14,648 nt of DNA from a bacterium (lineage in GTDB: Bacteria; Desulfobacterota; S145-22), in the NCBI GenBank assembly GCA_027073795.1, contig JALTEW010000507.1, forward strand, positions 1-14,648, read 5' to 3'. Within the stretch, counting starts at the first letter, position 1. Each line of letters begins with the position of its first letter. Made by a program: the position numbers and the translations under genes. This document shows positions 6,044 through 14,471 of this stretch, one piece after another. The notes below the pieces were generated by a model. It was not told where the DNA came from, did not search any database, and saw only the letters and a list, made by a program, of their open reading frames with translations.

Positions 6044-7078
6044 ATGCTGAACGCCTTAATTGGGTGGTTTTCCAATGACTTGGCAATTGATTTGGGGACA
6101 GCCAACACGCTGGTATATGTGAAGGGAAAGGGCATTGTCAGCTCTGAGCCCTCTGTTGTGGCCGTTAAAAAGGATGAAAAGGGAAATAAGAAGGTCCTGG
6201 CGGTTGGAGCGGAAGCGAAGAAGATGCTTGGAAGAACACCGGGGAACATTGAAGCGATTCGCCCCATGAAGAACGGGGTCATTGCAGATTTTGAGATCAC
6301 AGAGGAGATGCTGTATCATTTCATCATCAAGGCGCATAACCGCAAGTCCTTTGTGCGTCCGAGGATCGTGATTTGTGTCCCTTCCGGAATTACGCCGGTG
6401 GAGCGAAGGGCCGTGAGGGAATCGGCCGTTTCTGCGGGTGCCCGGGAAGTTTATTTGATAGAGGAGCCGATGGCCGCGGCCATCGGTGCCAACCTTCCCA
6501 TTACAGAGGCATCCGGGAACATGATTGTCGATATCGGAGGGGGGACCACCGAGGTGGCAGTGATTTCCCTGTCCGGAATTGTCTACTCCAGCTCCGTTCG
6601 CGTGGCGGGAGACAAGATGGATGAGGCCATTGTCCAGTATGTCAAGCGGCACTACAATCTCCTGATAGGGGAACGTTCAGCAGAACTTATAAAGATTATG
6701 ATAGGGTCTGCCTATCCCAGCAAAGAAGCAAAGGTAGTGGAGGTCAAGGGAAGAGATCTCGTAACCGGAATTCCCAAAACCATTGAGATTAATTCCGAGG
6801 AAATCAGAGAATCTATCTCTGAGCCCATCAATGCCATTATTGAAACGGTCCGGATTGCCCTTGAGAAAACCCCGCCTGAGCTGGCGGCAGATATTGTGGA
6901 CAAGGGGATTGTCTTAAGTGGAGGGGGAGCACTCTTGAAGGATCTTGACCTTTTGGTCCGCGAAGTGACAAGTTTGCCTGTTACGGTTGCTGAGAATCCC
7001 TTAACCACCGTCGTTGTCGGCTCCGGCCGAGTTTTGGATGATATCAACTTACTGAGGCTGACTGCCTCAAGCTCTTAG
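6044..7078 (+). CDS. mreB: Rod-shape-determining actin homologue MreB
   Basis: Bacterial actin of 344 residues, the usual MreB length. It forms antiparallel filaments under the inner membrane that orient lateral-wall synthesis. The N-terminal amphipathic stretch (LNALIGWF) would anchor it to the membrane. Nucleotide-fold motifs are phosphate-1 AIDLGTANT (14-22), phosphate-2 VDIGGGTTE (162-170), the RRAVRESA connector (121-128) and the adenosine motif SGGGALLKD (292-300). AAAGGA precedes the ATG by about nine bases. First gene of the elongasome operon; mreC starts five bases after its stop. Confidence 0.98.
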   Translation: MLNALIGWFSNDLAIDLGTANTLVYVKGKGIVSSEPSVVAVKKDEKGNKKVLAVGAEAKKMLGRTPGNIEAIRPMKNGVIADFEITEEMLYHFIIKAHNRKSFVRPRIVICVPSGITPVERRAVRESAVSAGAREVYLIEEPMAAAIGANLPITEASGNMIVDIGGGTTEVAVISLSGIVYSSSVRVAGDKMDEAIVQYVKRHYNLLIGERSAELIKIMIGSAYPSKEAKVVEVKGRDLVTGIPKTIEINSEEIRESISEPINAIIETVRIALEKTPPELAADIVDKGIVLSGGGALLKDLDLLVREVTSLPVTVAENPLTTVVVGSGRVLDDINLLRLTASSS

Positions 7079-7083
7079 GAAGG

Positions 7084-7947
7084 ATGGCACATCGGTCACA
7101 AAGTCCGTTCCGCGGGAAATTTCTGAAGTGCTCCCTTTTCCTCGTCCTGGTTTTTGTCCTCAGTCTCTGTTTTTTGTCTAAAAAGGGATCTCATACCTTT
7201 TTTGTCGATCACGTATTGATGAATATTGCCTTCCCATTTCAAAAGGCGGTTACGGTGACAACGGACACGGCGGGAAGAGTCTTCAGAAATTATTTTAATC
7301 TGGTAAACACAAAAAAGGAGAATGAAGTCCTGAAGGAAAAGGTTAATGACCTCAGGGCTCAGACCGTTCATCTTGAGGAGCTGGAACGTGAAAACCAGAG
7401 GCTCCGCGAGCTGTTGAATTTCAGAAAAGAGATTCCCACCCCCATGCTTCCAGCAGAGATTATTGCCGCGTCCCCAACACCCTGGATGGACACATTTGTA
7501 GTTGATAAGGGGACGAAAGCCGGGATACAGCCTGGCATGCCGGTTGTCAGCGAGAAAGGAGTTGTGGGGTATATCCTGAAAACCACGCGTTTTGTTTCAA
7601 CCGTGATGGTTCTCACCCATTACAATTGCCGCGTTGATGCCATCATCCAGCGGACAAGAAGCCACGGTGTGGTAGGGGGGCTTTTGGAAGGGCAGTGTCG
7701 CCTTTTTAATGTCCTTAGAACGGAGGATATTTCTGTTGGAGACCGGGTGGTGACGTCGGGATTTGGAAACCGTTTTCCCCGTGGCCTTCTCATAGGTGTG
7801 GTTAAGAAGGTAAAGAAAAAACCTTTTGGACTATTTCAAGAGGCCGAGATAACCCCCAGCGTGGATTTCAACAAGCTGGAAGAGGTCTATATCCTTTTGA
7901 AACAACAAACCCCTCTGGTTTTCAAGACTCAATCCCGTCATGAGTAA
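7084..7947 (+). CDS. mreC: Rod-shape-determining protein MreC
   Basis: Bitopic membrane protein of 287 residues linking MreB to the periplasmic synthases and activating PBP2. There is a basic N-terminus, one transmembrane helix (about 17-35), a leucine/glutamate-rich dimerising coiled coil (about 74-114) and two beta-barrel-like lobes. Family motifs include the DKGTKAGIQPGMPVV stretch and, near the end, GDRVVTSGFGNRFPRGLLIG. The ribosome site AGGAAGG overlaps the mreB stop and lies right against the ATG. The 3' end overlaps mreD by eight bases. Confidence 0.96.
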   Translation: MAHRSQSPFRGKFLKCSLFLVLVFVLSLCFLSKKGSHTFFVDHVLMNIAFPFQKAVTVTTDTAGRVFRNYFNLVNTKKENEVLKEKVNDLRAQTVHLEELERENQRLRELLNFRKEIPTPMLPAEIIAASPTPWMDTFVVDKGTKAGIQPGMPVVSEKGVVGYILKTTRFVSTVMVLTHYNCRVDAIIQRTRSHGVVGGLLEGQCRLFNVLRTEDISVGDRVVTSGFGNRFPRGLLIGVVKKVKKKPFGLFQEAEITPSVDFNKLEEVYILLKQQTPLVFKTQSRHE

Positions 7948-8467
7948 GGCAAAAGGACCTCATTCTACCGAGAGATCTCTTATATCCATCGGGATCGTGT
8001 TTATCCTTGTTTCCATTATCGTTGTAAAATTGATGCCAAACGCGCAGATGCTTCCAGACCTGGCTTTAATTTTAACTATTTATTGTGCCCTTTATTTTCA
8101 GGGGGAGGAAGGATTCATCCTGCCGATTTTTGCCGGGGCGTATGTTGGATCCTTCTCAAGTTTTCCCATAGAGTATATGGGCCTTTACGGAATGTTATAT
8201 TTTGGGGTTCGGTTTATTTCTTCACTTTTTCAGTTGGGATTTGTCGGGTACCCCATCATTCTGTCTTTTGTTCTGGAATTCTTAGTTGGGGCGATTCACG
8301 CCTTGGAGATATATTTGAAGCAACCTGATGTGTTTTCGTTTCAAGTCATCGCTAAGATTATCCTTTGGCAGTCTTCTCTGACAGCCCTGTTTCTGTACCC
8401 CATTTTTTTTATGTTTGACCGGTTTTCCCAAAGTCCTTCTTCCTATTTTAAACACGCCCTGAAATGA
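7940..8467 (+). CDS. mreD: Rod-shape-determining protein MreD
   Basis: Polytopic inner-membrane protein of 175 residues with about five hydrophobic helices, the elongasome partner of MreC. It is assigned by hydrophobicity, size and its fixed place between mreC and mrdA. Sequence motifs in this family are weak; the Pro-Asp pair in MLPDLALIL fits. No clear ribosome site precedes its ATG, so translation probably depends on ribosomes finishing mreC (8-base overlap). The stop overlaps the mrdA ATG (ATGA). Confidence 0.93.
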   Translation: MSKAKGPHSTERSLISIGIVFILVSIIVVKLMPNAQMLPDLALILTIYCALYFQGEEGFILPIFAGAYVGSFSSFPIEYMGLYGMLYFGVRFISSLFQLGFVGYPIILSFVLEFLVGAIHALEIYLKQPDVFSFQVIAKIILWQSSLTALFLYPIFFMFDRFSQSPSSYFKHALK

Positions 8468-10278
8468 CATCATACCGTGAAGGACGGGCAAAGTTCCTTC
8501 GAATTCTCCTTCCTGTTGTGATCGTCGCCCTTGTGTTTTTGGGGATTGTTTTACGACTGTGGTACCTTCAGATTTTTCAATACGAGAAATTCCGGCAACT
8601 CTCTATTCGCAACAGGATTCGCCTCAAGTCAATACCGGCGATGAGAGGAATGATTTTCGATCGCGATGGGAACCTCCTGGTAGATAACCGGCCGTCCTTT
8701 TGTGCTGCTGTTGTCCCGGAGGATGTAAGGGATCGTGAGGCATTGTTTTCATTTCTGGGGAATGTCTTGAAAATGGATGTCAGGGAAATCAAAAAGAGGC
8801 TGAAGAAAAAGGCCTATTATGCCTCGTTTCAGCCAAGGATTATCAAGGAAAACTGTGATACCATTACGGTTGCCCGTTTGCAGGCACATTTATCGGAATT
8901 TCCGGGTCTTGAAATACTCGTGCGTTCGAGGCGGTATTACAAGTATGGGCCACTTGCCTCGCACGTCTTGGGATATATAGGAGAGATAAGCCAGAAAGAA
9001 TTGAAAAAAAGGAAGAAAGAGGGGTATCAGGCCGGGGACGATATCGGCAAATATGGAATTGAAAAGACCTTTGAGAAGGTGCTGAGAGGCAAGAAGGGTG
9101 GATACCAGGTTGAGGTAGATGCAAATGGACGAGAGATCAAGGTGTTGAGAAAAGTAGAGCCAATTCCCGGTCGTAACATTTATCTTACCCTTTCGCTTCC
9201 ACTTCAACAGCAACTTGAAAAAATAATGGAAGGAAAGGCCGGAGCTGCTGTGGCAGTTGATCCGAAGACCGGAGAAATTCTGGCCATGGTGAGCCATCCC
9301 AATTTTGATCCAAATCTTCTGACCACAAGAATCACGTCGAAACGATGGAAATCTCTGATATCAAACCCCCTGCATCCCCTTGTTGACCGGGCAATTCAGG
9401 GAGTTTATCCTCCAGGCTCAACCTTTAAAATCGTGACGGCATCAGCAGGGCTTGAAGAAAAGGTCATCCAGGGGAATACCCTTCTCTACTGCCCAGGCTA
9501 TTTGAGGTTTGGTAGAAGGCTCTACAGGTGCTGGAAGAAGTCTGGGCATGGCTGGATACCTGTGCACCAGGCTATCGTAGAGTCCTGTGATGTGTTTTTC
9601 TATCAGGTTGGCCTAAAGTTAGGGATAAACCGTCTCGCGTTTTATGCGAAGGCATTCGGGCTCGGGCAGAAAACGGGGATCGCGCTGCCGCATGAGAAGC
9701 CTGGCCTGATCCCAGATACCTTATGGAAAAAAAGGCAGTTCCATGAACCGTGGTTTAAAGGGGAAACGATTTCTGTATCCATTGGACAGGGGTATGTGTT
9801 GGTGACACCCTTGCAGATGGCTATGCTGATGGCATCGGTGGCGAACGGGGGAAAGTTGCTGGTTCCCTTGATTGTAAAGGAGATAAGAGATACCGATAAT
9901 AAGATCGTCAGGGTATATAAACCTCGGGTCAAGTCACACCTGCCTATATCAGAGAGTGTTCTGGGAATGATTCAGGCGGGATTGTGGGGGGTTGTTAATG
10001 AAGAGCATGGCACCGGACACCGGGCGCGGTTGAAGGACATCAATGTGAGCGGAAAGACGGGCACGGCCCAGGTGATTCGCATCAGAAGGGCTAACGTGTC
10101 GCGCCATAAGGACAACAAATTCAAGGATCATGCGTGGTTTGTCGCATATGCACCCAGTGAAGCCCCTACTGTGGCCATGAGTGTTCTTGTGGAACACGGA
10201 GGGCATGGAGGGGCTACAGCCGCACCGGTAGCGGGAACCTTCTTGCGTTTTTTCTTTGATAGGCCGGAGACATACTGA
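8464..10278 (+). CDS. mrdA: Penicillin-binding protein 2 (elongasome transpeptidase)
   Basis: Class B PBP of 604 residues that crosslinks peptidoglycan during elongation in complex with RodA. A single membrane helix (about 13-35) is followed by the pedestal domain, including RGMIFDRDG, and the transpeptidase domain. Active-site motifs are intact: STFK with nucleophile S319 and K322, SCD at 374-376 (the PBP2 form of SxN), and KTGT at 531-534. The context fixes it as PBP2 rather than FtsI: between mreD and rodA with overlaps of four bases and one base. Periplasmic, beta-lactam (mecillinam-type) target. Confidence 0.97.
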   Translation: MTSYREGRAKFLRILLPVVIVALVFLGIVLRLWYLQIFQYEKFRQLSIRNRIRLKSIPAMRGMIFDRDGNLLVDNRPSFCAAVVPEDVRDREALFSFLGNVLKMDVREIKKRLKKKAYYASFQPRIIKENCDTITVARLQAHLSEFPGLEILVRSRRYYKYGPLASHVLGYIGEISQKELKKRKKEGYQAGDDIGKYGIEKTFEKVLRGKKGGYQVEVDANGREIKVLRKVEPIPGRNIYLTLSLPLQQQLEKIMEGKAGAAVAVDPKTGEILAMVSHPNFDPNLLTTRITSKRWKSLISNPLHPLVDRAIQGVYPPGSTFKIVTASAGLEEKVIQGNTLLYCPGYLRFGRRLYRCWKKSGHGWIPVHQAIVESCDVFFYQVGLKLGINRLAFYAKAFGLGQKTGIALPHEKPGLIPDTLWKKRQFHEPWFKGETISVSIGQGYVLVTPLQMAMLMASVANGGKLLVPLIVKEIRDTDNKIVRVYKPRVKSHLPISESVLGMIQAGLWGVVNEEHGTGHRARLKDINVSGKTGTAQVIRIRRANVSRHKDNKFKDHAWFVAYAPSEAPTVAMSVLVEHGGHGGATAAPVAGTFLRFFFDRPETY

Positions 10279-11390
10279 TGTTCAAGATCGACAGAAAGCT
10301 TCTAAAAAATTTTGACTGGGGACTGGCAGGGTTGGTTCTCACGATTCTGATTCTGGGCCTGATTAACTTATACAGTGCAACGTACGGTAAGGAGGGAGGT
10401 GTAAGCGTCTATTTCACACGCCAGCTTCTTTGGGTGGGTATCGGGTTCGTGGGCCTGGTGATTGCAGTGTGTATCAACGATGAGTTTTATCGTGAAAATG
10501 CCGTTATCTTTTATATCATCTCGCTGGTGTTACTAATTCTTGTAGATATCTACGGAATGATTACTTCGGGCGCACAACGATGGATAAGGTTGGGACCGCT
10601 TTCTCTACAGCCCTCTGAGTTGGCAAAACTGTCGCTTATTCTTGTACTGGGCCATTATTATGAGGCAAAGAAGTCCATTGAAGTCTTACCGTTTAGGTAT
10701 GTTATTTTTCCCTTCATTCTCACAATCATTCCCACGGTCCTCGTGGTAAAACAGCCAGATCTCGGAACTGCCCTTTTGCTTCTTTTTATTTTTATCTCTG
10801 TCTTGCTCTATGAGGGAATTTCTTTCAAGACATTTGTGGGATTATTTTTAGCGGGACTTGGGGCTATTCCAGTGATGTGGAGATTTCTGAAACCCTATCA
10901 AAAGGCCCGCCTTTTGACCTTTATCAATCCGGGCAGGGACCCTCTGGGAGCGGGGTATCATATCATTCAGTCGAAAATTGCAGTGGGCTCAGGCGGCATG
11001 TGGGGGAAGGGATTCCTCAAAGGAACCCAGTGTAAATTAGAATTTTTACCCGAACACCATACAGACTTCGTGTTTTCCGTACTTGCCGAGGAATGGGGAT
11101 TTGTAGGTTCATTTGTTGTTATCGCACTTCTCTTTATCTTGGTGATCTGGGGATTAGAAGTTGCCCGAAATGCCAGAAACAGGTTTGGTGAGGTCGTGGC
11201 TGTGGGTATTACCGCCATGTTCTTCTGGCAAATTATTATCAATATCGGGATGGTCATCGGTGTGATGCCGGTTGTCGGAATCCCGCTTCCGTTTTTCAGC
11301 TATGGGGGATCGGGAACATTGATCAACCTTTTTGCCATAGGCATATTGATGAGCATCCGGATGCGGCAACGATCCTATCCTTCTTCGTAG
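10278..11390 (+). CDS. rodA: Peptidoglycan glycosyltransferase RodA (SEDS family)
   Basis: Multi-pass SEDS polymerase of 370 residues that uses lipid II to build glycan strands and works with PBP2. Characteristic blocks are GAQRWIRLGPLSLQPSE, KQPDLGTA (D161), PLGAGYHIIQSKIA with GGMWGKGF, and FLPEHHTDFVFSVLAEE. D263 in HTDFVF lines up with the essential Asp of E. coli RodA. PFFSYGGSGT is near the C-terminus. Its A is shared with the mrdA stop (TGATG), and it is the last gene of the operon. ssb converges on it after a 26-base gap without an obvious terminator. Confidence 0.97.
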   Translation: MFKIDRKLLKNFDWGLAGLVLTILILGLINLYSATYGKEGGVSVYFTRQLLWVGIGFVGLVIAVCINDEFYRENAVIFYIISLVLLILVDIYGMITSGAQRWIRLGPLSLQPSELAKLSLILVLGHYYEAKKSIEVLPFRYVIFPFILTIIPTVLVVKQPDLGTALLLLFIFISVLLYEGISFKTFVGLFLAGLGAIPVMWRFLKPYQKARLLTFINPGRDPLGAGYHIIQSKIAVGSGGMWGKGFLKGTQCKLEFLPEHHTDFVFSVLAEEWGFVGSFVVIALLFILVIWGLEVARNARNRFGEVVAVGITAMFFWQIIINIGMVIGVMPVVGIPLPFFSYGGSGTLINLFAIGILMSIRMRQRSYPSS

Positions 11391-11416
11391 GCCAGAAGCT
11401 GAAGAAACCCTACCCG

Positions 11417-11836
11417 TTAAAACGGGATATCGTCGTCCAGCGGAGTTTCGTCAACGAGATCTTCCTGAGCGGAGGGCGTTTCTTCTGGAACCTCCATAAC
11501 GTCTCCCGGCCTGCCAAGCATCTGAAGATTTTCGGCTATGATTTCCGTTGTCCAGCGTTTGTTCCCGTCTTTGCCTTCCCATGAACGGGTCTGAAGCCTA
11601 CCCTCAATATAGACTTGTTTGCCTTTGGAAAGGTATTGAGCACATATCTCTCCAAGCCTGCGCCATGCAACAATTCGATGCCATTCTGTTTGCTCGACAC
11701 GTTCCCCGTCTTTGTTCGTCCACCTTCGGGATGTGGCAATTCTGAAGGTCGCAACAGCCGTTCCATCCGCTGTATAGCGTATTTCCGGGTCTGCGCCCAA
11801 ATTTCCCACCAAGATAACCTTATTGACTCCAGCCAT
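11417..11836 (-). CDS. ssb: Single-stranded DNA-binding protein
   Basis: SSB of 139 residues. The OB fold occupies about 1-105, opening MAGVNKVILVGNLGADPEIRY and including FRIATSRRW and the WHRIVAWRRLGEICAQYLSKG block. A short acidic linker leads to the conserved interaction tip DDDIPF. It coats ssDNA and recruits repair and replication partners through that tip. The ATG is preceded by a strong GGAGG six bases away. The stop codon sits within the small repeat CCCGTT-AA-AACGGG (11413-11426). It is separated from fba by 174 bases, so probably transcribed on its own, although no convincing promoter was picked out. Confidence 0.97.
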   Translation of the reverse strand: MAGVNKVILVGNLGADPEIRYTADGTAVATFRIATSRRWTNKDGERVEQTEWHRIVAWRRLGEICAQYLSKGKQVYIEGRLQTRSWEGKDGNKRWTTEIIAENLQMLGRPGDVMEVPEETPSAQEDLVDETPLDDDIPF

Positions 11837-11875
11837 AATTCCTCCTTTTAAAAAAGTTCAACTACATAAAACAAT

Positions 11876-11933
11876 TTTCACACAAGGCCGCAAAGAATAA
11901 AAAAGGTTGTGTCTCCGTATCTTCGTGCAGAAA
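11876..11933. repeat. Degenerate inverted repeat in ssb-fba gap
   Basis: The left arm begins TTTCACACAAGGCCGCAAAG and the right arm (11907-11933) is roughly its reverse complement. The right arm is built from 7-8-base near-repeats (TTGTGTC, TCCGTATC, TTCGTGC) and ends AGAAA. It resembles a worn copy of the CTTCGTG-type dispersed intergenic repeats found in many environmental bacteria. That resemblance is from memory and untested. Confidence 0.35.
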
Positions 11934-12010
11934 TTTACCAAAAGTATTTATGCACCTTGAATTTAAAAACTTTTCCATTCACGGCTGTTCCTGGCGTTTT
12001 GCGCCTTTAA

Positions 12011-12934
12011 TTAGGCCTTACCGGTAGAACCCAGAAGGCCAATTCTATGTTTTACAACCTCTTTCATCGCGGTTCTCGCTGGACCTAAAATCTTCCTGGG
12101 GTCAATTTCCTGGGGATGGTTCGCAAGAACCTCTCGAATGGCAGCCACGGTAGCGATTCTTAGGTCCGTATCTGTGTTTACCTTGTTGATCCCGCATGTT
12201 ACAGCCTCTTGAAGCACTTCATCGCTGACACCCTTGGCCCCCTTGAGCTGCGCGCCAAAACGTTCCGCCTTCTCGACAATGGATTCTGGAACTCCCGATG
12301 CCCCATGGAGCACCAGAGGCATTTTTGTCAGCTTCTTAACTTCTTTAAGCCTTTCGTAATCTATTCTTGATTCCCCTTTATACTTGAACGCCCCATGAGA
12401 GGTGCCAACGGCCGGCGCCAGGTAATCGACACCGGTTTCAGAAACGAAGGTTACAGCCTGTTGAGGATTAATGAGGGTGGCGTTACGCTCATCAACAGAG
12501 ACGCTGTCTTCAATCCCCTTCAACGTTCCCAGTTCTGCTTCCACGGAAACTCCCATGGCATGGGCGATGTCCACAATTCTTTTTGTTTGTCGAATATTTT
12601 CCTCGAAGGGGAAGGAGGAGGCATCTATCATGACAGAGGTAAAACCGGCCCTCAGCGCGGTCATAATAAGGCTGAAATCCTTACCGTGATCAAGGTGAAG
12701 TACCACAGGGATGGAAATCTGACTCGCCAATGCCTGCACCATATTGAACAGCATACTGGCACCTGCGTATTTCACAGCCCCCTCCGAGGCCTCGACGATA
12801 ACGGGTGCATCCAATTCACTGGCGGCTTCAAGAATGGCCTGAAGCGTTTCCATGTTGTTAAAGTTAAAGGCACCCACGGCATAGTTTTTTTCACTTGCTT
12901 TCTGTAAGACATCAATTCCGACTGTAATGGGCAT
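12011..12934 (-). CDS. fba: Class II fructose-1,6-bisphosphate aldolase
   Basis: Zinc-dependent aldolase of 307 residues that interconverts fructose-1,6-bisphosphate with DHAP and glyceraldehyde-3-phosphate. Motifs are AFNFNN (22-27), LHLDHG (79-84; D82 catalytic, H83 zinc ligand), VEAELG (131-136), GTSHGAF (177-183; H180), LHGASG (209-214; H210) and GINKVNTDTDLR (248-259). The frame is open upstream to 13084, but ATG 12934 is the true start. It has AAGGAG six bases before it and gives MPITVGIDVL, the expected family N-terminus. The start lies inside the end of the HAD gene (23-base overlap), implying a shared mRNA and coupled translation. Confidence 0.96.
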   Translation of the reverse strand: MPITVGIDVLQKASEKNYAVGAFNFNNMETLQAILEAASELDAPVIVEASEGAVKYAGASMLFNMVQALASQISIPVVLHLDHGKDFSLIMTALRAGFTSVMIDASSFPFEENIRQTKRIVDIAHAMGVSVEAELGTLKGIEDSVSVDERNATLINPQQAVTFVSETGVDYLAPAVGTSHGAFKYKGESRIDYERLKEVKKLTKMPLVLHGASGVPESIVEKAERFGAQLKGAKGVSDEVLQEAVTCGINKVNTDTDLRIATVAAIREVLANHPQEIDPRKILGPARTAMKEVVKHRIGLLGSTGKA

Positions 12935-13562
12935 GGGGAACTCCTTTTTGATAAGGTTGAAGGGACAGAATTTGCCAAAATGTTTCAAGGGTGTAGTCCG
13001 CGTCCAATTCCGTGCATTGGTAAGCGGCAAATGGGATTCTGGCGGCCCTGGAGGCCTGCTGATCCAGGATGGAATCCCCAACATAGACAGCTTCTTCGGG
13101 CTGTAGGCTCAAGGTCTTGAGAACGAGAAGAAGTCCCTCCGGATCGGGTTTCGGATTTGCGACATCCAAGGATGTTACAACACAGTCAAAGAGGGAGGCG
13201 AGATCAAAATATTCAAGAACTGCCTGCATACTTGTGCTTCGATTTGTGCAAATGGCAAGTCTTTTATCTTTTTCCTTAAGGATTTTCAGAACCTCCCGTG
13301 CCCCGAGAGCCAATTTCATATAGGGAATAAAACGGTGATAGTCTATTGAGAGCCGAAGCCGCTGCGCATCATCGACACGGGGGTCTCCCCTGAAGAGATA
13401 GGCCACGGATTCCTCCGCGGTGGCCATGTGGATGTATTGGGTTTGGGTATCACTCACCAAGGGTTTCTTGAAAGCGGAAAGAAGAGCATTGTAAAACTCA
13501 ATATTGGCCTGCAAAGAATCAAAGAGCACCCCGTCGCAATCGAATATGTAACAGCTAAACAT
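12912..13562 (-). CDS. HAD-family phosphatase (phosphoglycolate phosphatase-like)
   Basis: Cytoplasmic HAD hydrolase of 216 residues with a helical cap. Motif I is DCDG (D8 nucleophile, D10), motif II is CTNRST (105-110), and motif III is the lysine of NPKPDP (K138). Motif IV is GDSILD (162-167). The nearest functional class is phosphoglycolate/sugar-phosphate phosphatases, but the substrate cannot be read from sequence. Its last codons contain the ribosome site and start of fba, tying it to glycolysis/gluconeogenesis by context only. The ATG has a weak ribosome site, and it lies 58 bases after the DUF4412-like gene. Confidence 0.9.
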   Translation of the reverse strand: MFSCYIFDCDGVLFDSLQANIEFYNALLSAFKKPLVSDTQTQYIHMATAEESVAYLFRGDPRVDDAQRLRLSIDYHRFIPYMKLALGAREVLKILKEKDKRLAICTNRSTSMQAVLEYFDLASLFDCVVTSLDVANPKPDPEGLLLVLKTLSLQPEEAVYVGDSILDQQASRAARIPFAAYQCTELDADYTLETFWQILSLQPYQKGVPHAHYSRN

Positions 13563-13620
13563 TTAAAGTAACCCGAAGCGCTGGAACATTGATATGGGAA
13601 ACAAAGGATCTCCCGCAGGA

Positions 13621-14382
13621 CTAGTGTTGCATGAAGCGCTCAATAGGAACCTTTTTATACCCTTTCGGTACTTCAAAAACCTCTTTGGAGATCGCTACAA
13701 TCTCGACCCGGACAATGCGTTCTACCTCTTCAGTACCATCTATATAACTCGTTATCACCATTGGAACCTTGCCACCCTTGAGTAGATTCTGATATTCCTG
13801 GGTGAGTTCAACATCCCGAGACCCCGCCAAGGGAGCTATCACCTCTTCGATCCGAGCCTTTTCTTCTCTTTCCTTGTCAACATCAGCCTCTTTTGCCAGG
13901 GGTAGCTTGACCGTAAGCCAGAGTTCCCGGACCCTTTTCCCGTTTGAGAAAACCATATACTGTTCAGAGAAGTATCCAAGAATTTTTTTTGTCTTGCCTG
14001 TTTTTTTTATCTTAACCTTCAAGGAGCTTTTTGCGGGGGGGGGCTCCCTGTACTGGGGTTGGGATCTTATCTGATTCACGATGTTCTGAATACGCTTGAT
14101 AAAGTTCCCAAAGCTGTTGACCGCGTAGATTTTTCTTGAGGGGAGGATATTAATTAATGTGTCTGTACCCATATCTGTGACAAAAATTGCGTTATTCTGA
14201 TACACCGCAACCTTGTTGCCCTGATAGTATTCAGCCCATTCCTTCAGGGCTTGGGTTCCCCCTTTGCCGGGGATGAGACGATAAGATTGCTTGTGAAGAA
14301 TAACACCGCAGAGCGCACTGGATGATAAAAAAGCCCAAAAAAGGGTGGCTACGAATATGGCCAGGGTATGTTTCCTTTTCAT
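13621..14382 (-). CDS. Secreted DUF4412-like protein of unknown function
   Basis: Protein of 253 residues with a Sec signal peptide (MKRKH then hydrophobic to about residue 25, SSALCG). It is not a convincing lipobox. The mature part resembles DUF4412 proteins: a YAVNSFGNF segment, then TGKTKKILGYFSEQYMV with an ELWLT segment (153-157). It ends with the typical EVFEVPKGYKKVPIERF. The role of such periplasmic proteins is unknown. Three homopolymer runs (C9 at P114-P116, A8 at K126-K127 and A8 at K132-K133) lie within about 60 bases, and the frame is intact across them. AAGGT precedes the ATG. The HAD and fba genes follow on the same strand, probably as one operon. The DUF assignment is from visual resemblance only. 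Confidence 0.8.
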   Translation of the reverse strand: MKRKHTLAIFVATLFWAFLSSSALCGVILHKQSYRLIPGKGGTQALKEWAEYYQGNKVAVYQNNAIFVTDMGTDTLINILPSRKIYAVNSFGNFIKRIQNIVNQIRSQPQYREPPPAKSSLKVKIKKTGKTKKILGYFSEQYMVFSNGKRVRELWLTVKLPLAKEADVDKEREEKARIEEVIAPLAGSRDVELTQEYQNLLKGGKVPMVITSYIDGTEEVERIVRVEIVAISKEVFEVPKGYKKVPIERFMQH

Positions 14383-14431
14383 CGTATGACCTTCACGCCG
14401 AATATTTCATCAGTTTGATTGCTGGAATGTA

Positions 14432-14460
14432 TTTTTAACTTAATTTAACAAAAGTTTCAA
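14432..14460 (-). promoter_or_regulatory. Weak candidate promoter for the DUF4412-HAD-fba unit
   Basis: On the minus strand TTGAAA (14460-14455) and TAAAAA (14437-14432) are 17 bases apart in an AT-rich stretch between the upstream gene's terminator and the start codon. Box matches are modest and other spacings are possible. Confidence 0.3.
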
Positions 14461-14471
14461 GGGGCGGGGTG

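Noticed and set aside
6056..6652. Minus-strand frame of 198 codons opposite mreB
   Set aside because: Shadow of mreB; residue composition (many H, R, G, C) is typical of non-coding antisense frames.
11413..11426. Hairpin CCCGTT-AA-AACGGG between rodA and ssb as a terminator
   Set aside because: The loop would be only two bases (or the stem five with a four-base loop), no T tract follows on either strand, and it overlaps the ssb stop codon.
12395..12907. Plus-strand frame of 170 codons opposite fba
   Set aside because: Antisense shadow of a highly conserved aldolase; no ribosome site or family resemblance.
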